Shown: positions 6,431 to 8,545 of the stretch, piece after piece
Layout: every line of letters begins with the position of its first letter
Numbering within the stretch: the first letter of the stretch is position 1
DNA from: Nitrospina sp.
Lineage (GTDB): Bacteria; Nitrospinota; Nitrospinia; Nitrospinales; VA-1
Assembly: GCA_003545625.1 (NCBI GenBank)
Contig: DODH01000112.1
Location: 1-8,545 of the forward strand
Direction of reading: 5' to 3'
DNA length: 8,545 bases
Notes under the pieces: generated by a model
What the model was told of the DNA's origin: nothing
The model's database searches: none
The model's input: the letters and a program-made list of their open reading frames with translations, nothing else
Translations under genes and position numbers: made by a program

Positions 6431-8401
6431 CTAAGCCTTCACTTCTTTCTTAGGGATAAAATCTTCCAAGCCTGCGCCATTCTTGATGGCATCTTCCATC
6501 ATCTTCACAGACTCTCGGATTCCCTCCTCACAGACATCCAGTGAAATATCTTTGATGTCATTTTGAGAACACCAAGCCATTACCCGGTTTTGGGTATTGT
6601 CCCGCATAAATCCCTGAGGAACACGCTCCAGCCGTTCCAAGGCTTCAGGTGACCAGTTGAAGTCATCGACATTCAATGATGCCCCTAAACTGAGGATGTC
6701 TCCTGGAATTTTTTCGCTTGAACCATTTCCATTGTCATCCTTCTTGATCTTTTCGTTCAGGATTTTGTTGAGAAATGCCAGAGAAACCGAACCGACATTC
6801 TGAACCCGAGCGTTTTTCTCAACCCGGGCATGGGCTTTTCTTCTCAAATGCCCCTGCGGAAACTCATTCAACCCATCCAACGCTTCCTGAGTCCAGGACA
6901 CTTTGACATCATCAAAAGTGGTAAACGTGGTGGCTTCTTGAGACTCCTCTACCGATGCTTTGAACTCCTCTTTATTGACCGGAAGCAATCGCTCAGCTCC
7001 CGCATTACAAACACCACATTTTACAACATCACCTTTATAATAAGTGCCGCAACTGGTACATTTCAGTGTAATCTCTTCTTTGGAATTACCGGCATGAGCT
7101 TGCGCCATTTCTTCTTTCAGCATGCCAAGACCTTCCGGATTGTTCGGGTCCATTCCTTCCTTTTTCATCCTCTCACCAATAGCAGACATGGCCTGCATCG
7201 CGCCGGCCGGAAGAATCTCCTGCACCGCTTCGGTGATAACGCCGGATGTAATCATGCTATGTCCCCTCTCCAACGCATAGCGTAGAATCGCTGTAGTCGC
7301 CATCGGACGTACAAAACCCGGAATCTTAGTCAAGCGCACTTTGGCTTCAGAGGTCCATTCAATGCTTTCCTCCGCCTGCATGTCTATCGATGGCTGGAAC
7401 ACCTTGCTGGAGAGCAGTATGTTGCATGGAACCAGACGCATAAGGTTTTCGGTATTGCCTCCAATGTCCATATCCGGGGCACTGTGAACCCCGATCCGTC
7501 CCAGAATCAGCAGATAGGGATTCTCCTCGCGGGCATATTGCAAAACTTTTTCGAAGACCTTTCCGTCCAAAAGGCGAATGGTACTTTCGATGCCCTCTTC
7601 TTCACAAATTTTCCGGGAGATCTCCAGATGAGCCTGATAGATTTTTGCCAGTCCTTTGTCAATAATGTCTTCATGAAGCTTTTCCTGTTGCTCAAACTTG
7701 AACACTTTGGAAGCCTCCCGGGACAAAACGCCGATCAGGCTGTTGAACATGGCATAGTGGAAGTAGGGATCAAAAGTAGAAATGACTTCCAGAGGACGAT
7801 CCAACTTTTTGGCCATTTCAATACCCGTCATCAACCCTCCAAAAGAATGACCACTTCCATCCACCGCAACCACAATCTTTCCACTGGAGGGTCTATCCTC
7901 TTGAATCTCAGGACAATGCTTCACAACCAACATATCTGTACTAGAACGCCGTATCACCCTTTCGGCAACCGTGCCAATCAAACTGTCTTTAATCGCGCCG
8001 AGCCCCAAAGCCCCAATGATAACCAAGTCATAAGAAGATTCCTTGATATCACGAACCAGTTCTGTCCAGTTACGACCCTCAAGAGATTTACCAACAAAAG
8101 GAATGTCCAATGCTTTACATTTATCTTTGGGGACATCCAGATAGGAGTCACTGATGACTTCCATCCCTTTGGTAATCAATTGGTCATGAATATTCCGTTG
8201 TTTTTCTAACTCCTGCTCATCCTGATATTCTTCAGGAAGTCCGCTCTCCATTTGCCGAAACCGGACATCGTGCATTTTGGCGGCATAAACATGGCTTGCG
8301 GTAATAGTTGTATCTGATCCCTTGGCAAATTCGAGTGCTAATTCAACGCAGGCGTTGGAGTAATCAGAATTATCTACCGGTATATATATGTTCTTAAACA
8401 T
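6431..8401 (-). CDS. Tandem universal stress protein fused to PCP_red repeats and a rubredoxin-like knuckle
   Basis: A 656-residue multidomain protein of unknown function, probably cytosolic (no signal peptide or membrane segment). Two UspA-type domains occupy about 1-161 and 174-332. The first keeps the ATP-binding pattern G-x2-G-x9-G-[ST] (G130, G133, G143, T144); the second has GRIG (301-304) and then GGNT (314-317), an altered version. Next comes a PCP_red domain (about 348-397: WTSEAKVRLTKIPGFVRPM), the module known from the C-terminus of the B subunit of dark-operative protochlorophyllide reductase. A Met-rich linker leads to a knuckle with C448, C451, C462 and C465 that resembles the rubredoxin-like end of rubrerythrins. 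Two shorter PCP_red-like repeats follow, starting at W503 and W583 and sharing W-[ST]-x-E-A-L and a PQG turn. The start at 8401 is chosen because MFKNIYIPVD is the canonical USP first strand and GGAG lies 11 bases upstream; a longer frame to 8506 is not credible. Single-gene unit with its own terminator. Confidence 0.88.
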   Translation of the reverse strand: MFKNIYIPVDNSDYSNACVELALEFAKGSDTTITASHVYAAKMHDVRFRQMESGLPEEYQDEQELEKQRNIHDQLITKGMEVISDSYLDVPKDKCKALDIPFVGKSLEGRNWTELVRDIKESSYDLVIIGALGLGAIKDSLIGTVAERVIRRSSTDMLVVKHCPEIQEDRPSSGKIVVAVDGSGHSFGGLMTGIEMAKKLDRPLEVISTFDPYFHYAMFNSLIGVLSREASKVFKFEQQEKLHEDIIDKGLAKIYQAHLEISRKICEEEGIESTIRLLDGKVFEKVLQYAREENPYLLILGRIGVHSAPDMDIGGNTENLMRLVPCNILLSSKVFQPSIDMQAEESIEWTSEAKVRLTKIPGFVRPMATTAILRYALERGHSMITSGVITEAVQEILPAGAMQAMSAIGERMKKEGMDPNNPEGLGMLKEEMAQAHAGNSKEEITLKCTSCGTYYKGDVVKCGVCNAGAERLLPVNKEEFKASVEESQEATTFTTFDDVKVSWTQEALDGLNEFPQGHLRRKAHARVEKNARVQNVGSVSLAFLNKILNEKIKKDDNGNGSSEKIPGDILSLGASLNVDDFNWSPEALERLERVPQGFMRDNTQNRVMAWCSQNDIKDISLDVCEEGIRESVKMMEDAIKNGAGLEDFIPKKEVKA

Positions 8402-8410
8402 TAGATGAAT

Positions 8411-8416
8411 TTCTCC
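8411..8416 (-). promoter_or_regulatory. Ribosome binding site fixing the start of the USP/PCP_red gene
   Basis: GGAGAA on the - strand stands nine bases before the ATG at 8401. Together with the USP-type opening residues it rules out the upstream in-frame ATG at 8506, whose extra 35 residues look like no known domain. Confidence 0.65.
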
Positions 8417-8463
8417 GTTCCAGAAACCTGGGAAATATAGTTTTGAAATATTGGAATTCTTAA

Positions 8464-8481
8464 TTATTAAAAAATTAATAA
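8464..8481 (-). repeat. A/T-only inverted repeat upstream of the USP/PCP_red gene
   Basis: TTATTAA and TTAATAA form perfect seven-base arms around AAAA, inside a very A/T-rich tract (about 8459-8500) that also has a run of nine A. It sits about 60-80 bases before the start codon. It could be an UP element, curved DNA or an operator, but A/T-only palindromes arise easily by chance. Confidence 0.35.
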
Positions 8482-8545
8482 CTTCTAAAAAAAAATCATT
8501 AATCAACTGCGGAATCGGGTGCTATCACATATTTTACAGACGTTG

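Noticed and set aside
7484..8209. Long open frame of 241 codons on the + strand
   Set aside because: It lies wholly antisense to the clear USP domains, has no ribosome site, and its translation is low-complexity with many Phe/Asn/His, typical of a shadow frame.
8402..8506. N-terminal extension of the USP/PCP_red gene from an upstream in-frame ATG
   Set aside because: The added 35 residues are unlike USP domains, the tract is very A/T-rich, and the ATG at 8401 has a ribosome site and the canonical USP opening.
1..8545. tRNA, rRNA, CRISPR arrays, insertion sequences or phage genes
   Set aside because: No cloverleaf, regularly spaced repeat, transposase, integrase or long terminal inverted repeat was found by reading.

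Overview
The window carries seven protein genes, no RNA genes and no visible mobile DNA. Base composition is moderate and even. The gene set suggests a Gram-negative-type, non-sporulating bacterium: a sigma-54 enhancer-binding protein, an MsbA-like lipid exporter, a stand-alone SpoVG, and a stress protein fused to PCP_red domains. That last combination makes me think of Nitrospinota/Nitrospirota-like or deltaproteobacteria-like lineages. This placement is an inference from gene content and needs a phylogenetic check.

Left part (1-2515). The 3' end of a sigma-54 activator gene runs into the window on the + strand and ends two bases from the stop codon of a convergent spoVG-family gene on the - strand. 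The 210-bp divergent space between spoVG and ahcY holds a good -10 box and a strong ribosome binding site for ahcY. ahcY encodes complete S-adenosylhomocysteine hydrolase and ends at a strong terminator whose U-tracts work in both directions.

Middle part (2579-6255, - strand). A compact operon, transcribed right to left, encodes an MsbA-type ABC exporter, an OleA-type thiolase and an OleB-type alpha/beta hydrolase. The exporter stop codon abuts the OleA start, and the OleA stop overlaps the OleB start. OleA condenses two fatty acyl-CoAs head to head. OleB decarboxylates the beta-lactone formed later by OleD and OleC, giving a long-chain cis-olefin. oleC and oleD are not in the window, and the operon ends after oleB at the shared terminator, so they must lie elsewhere or be absent. 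This split hydrocarbon pathway, coupled to a lipid exporter, is one of the two most notable things here.

Right part (6358-8545, - strand). A single gene with its own terminator encodes a 656-residue protein of unusual architecture: two universal-stress-protein domains, one PCP_red domain, a rubredoxin-like CxxC/CxxC knuckle, and two further, more divergent PCP_red-like repeats. Its function is not known to me. It may be a nucleotide-sensing protein with a metal or redox module, and it is the best candidate for something undescribed.
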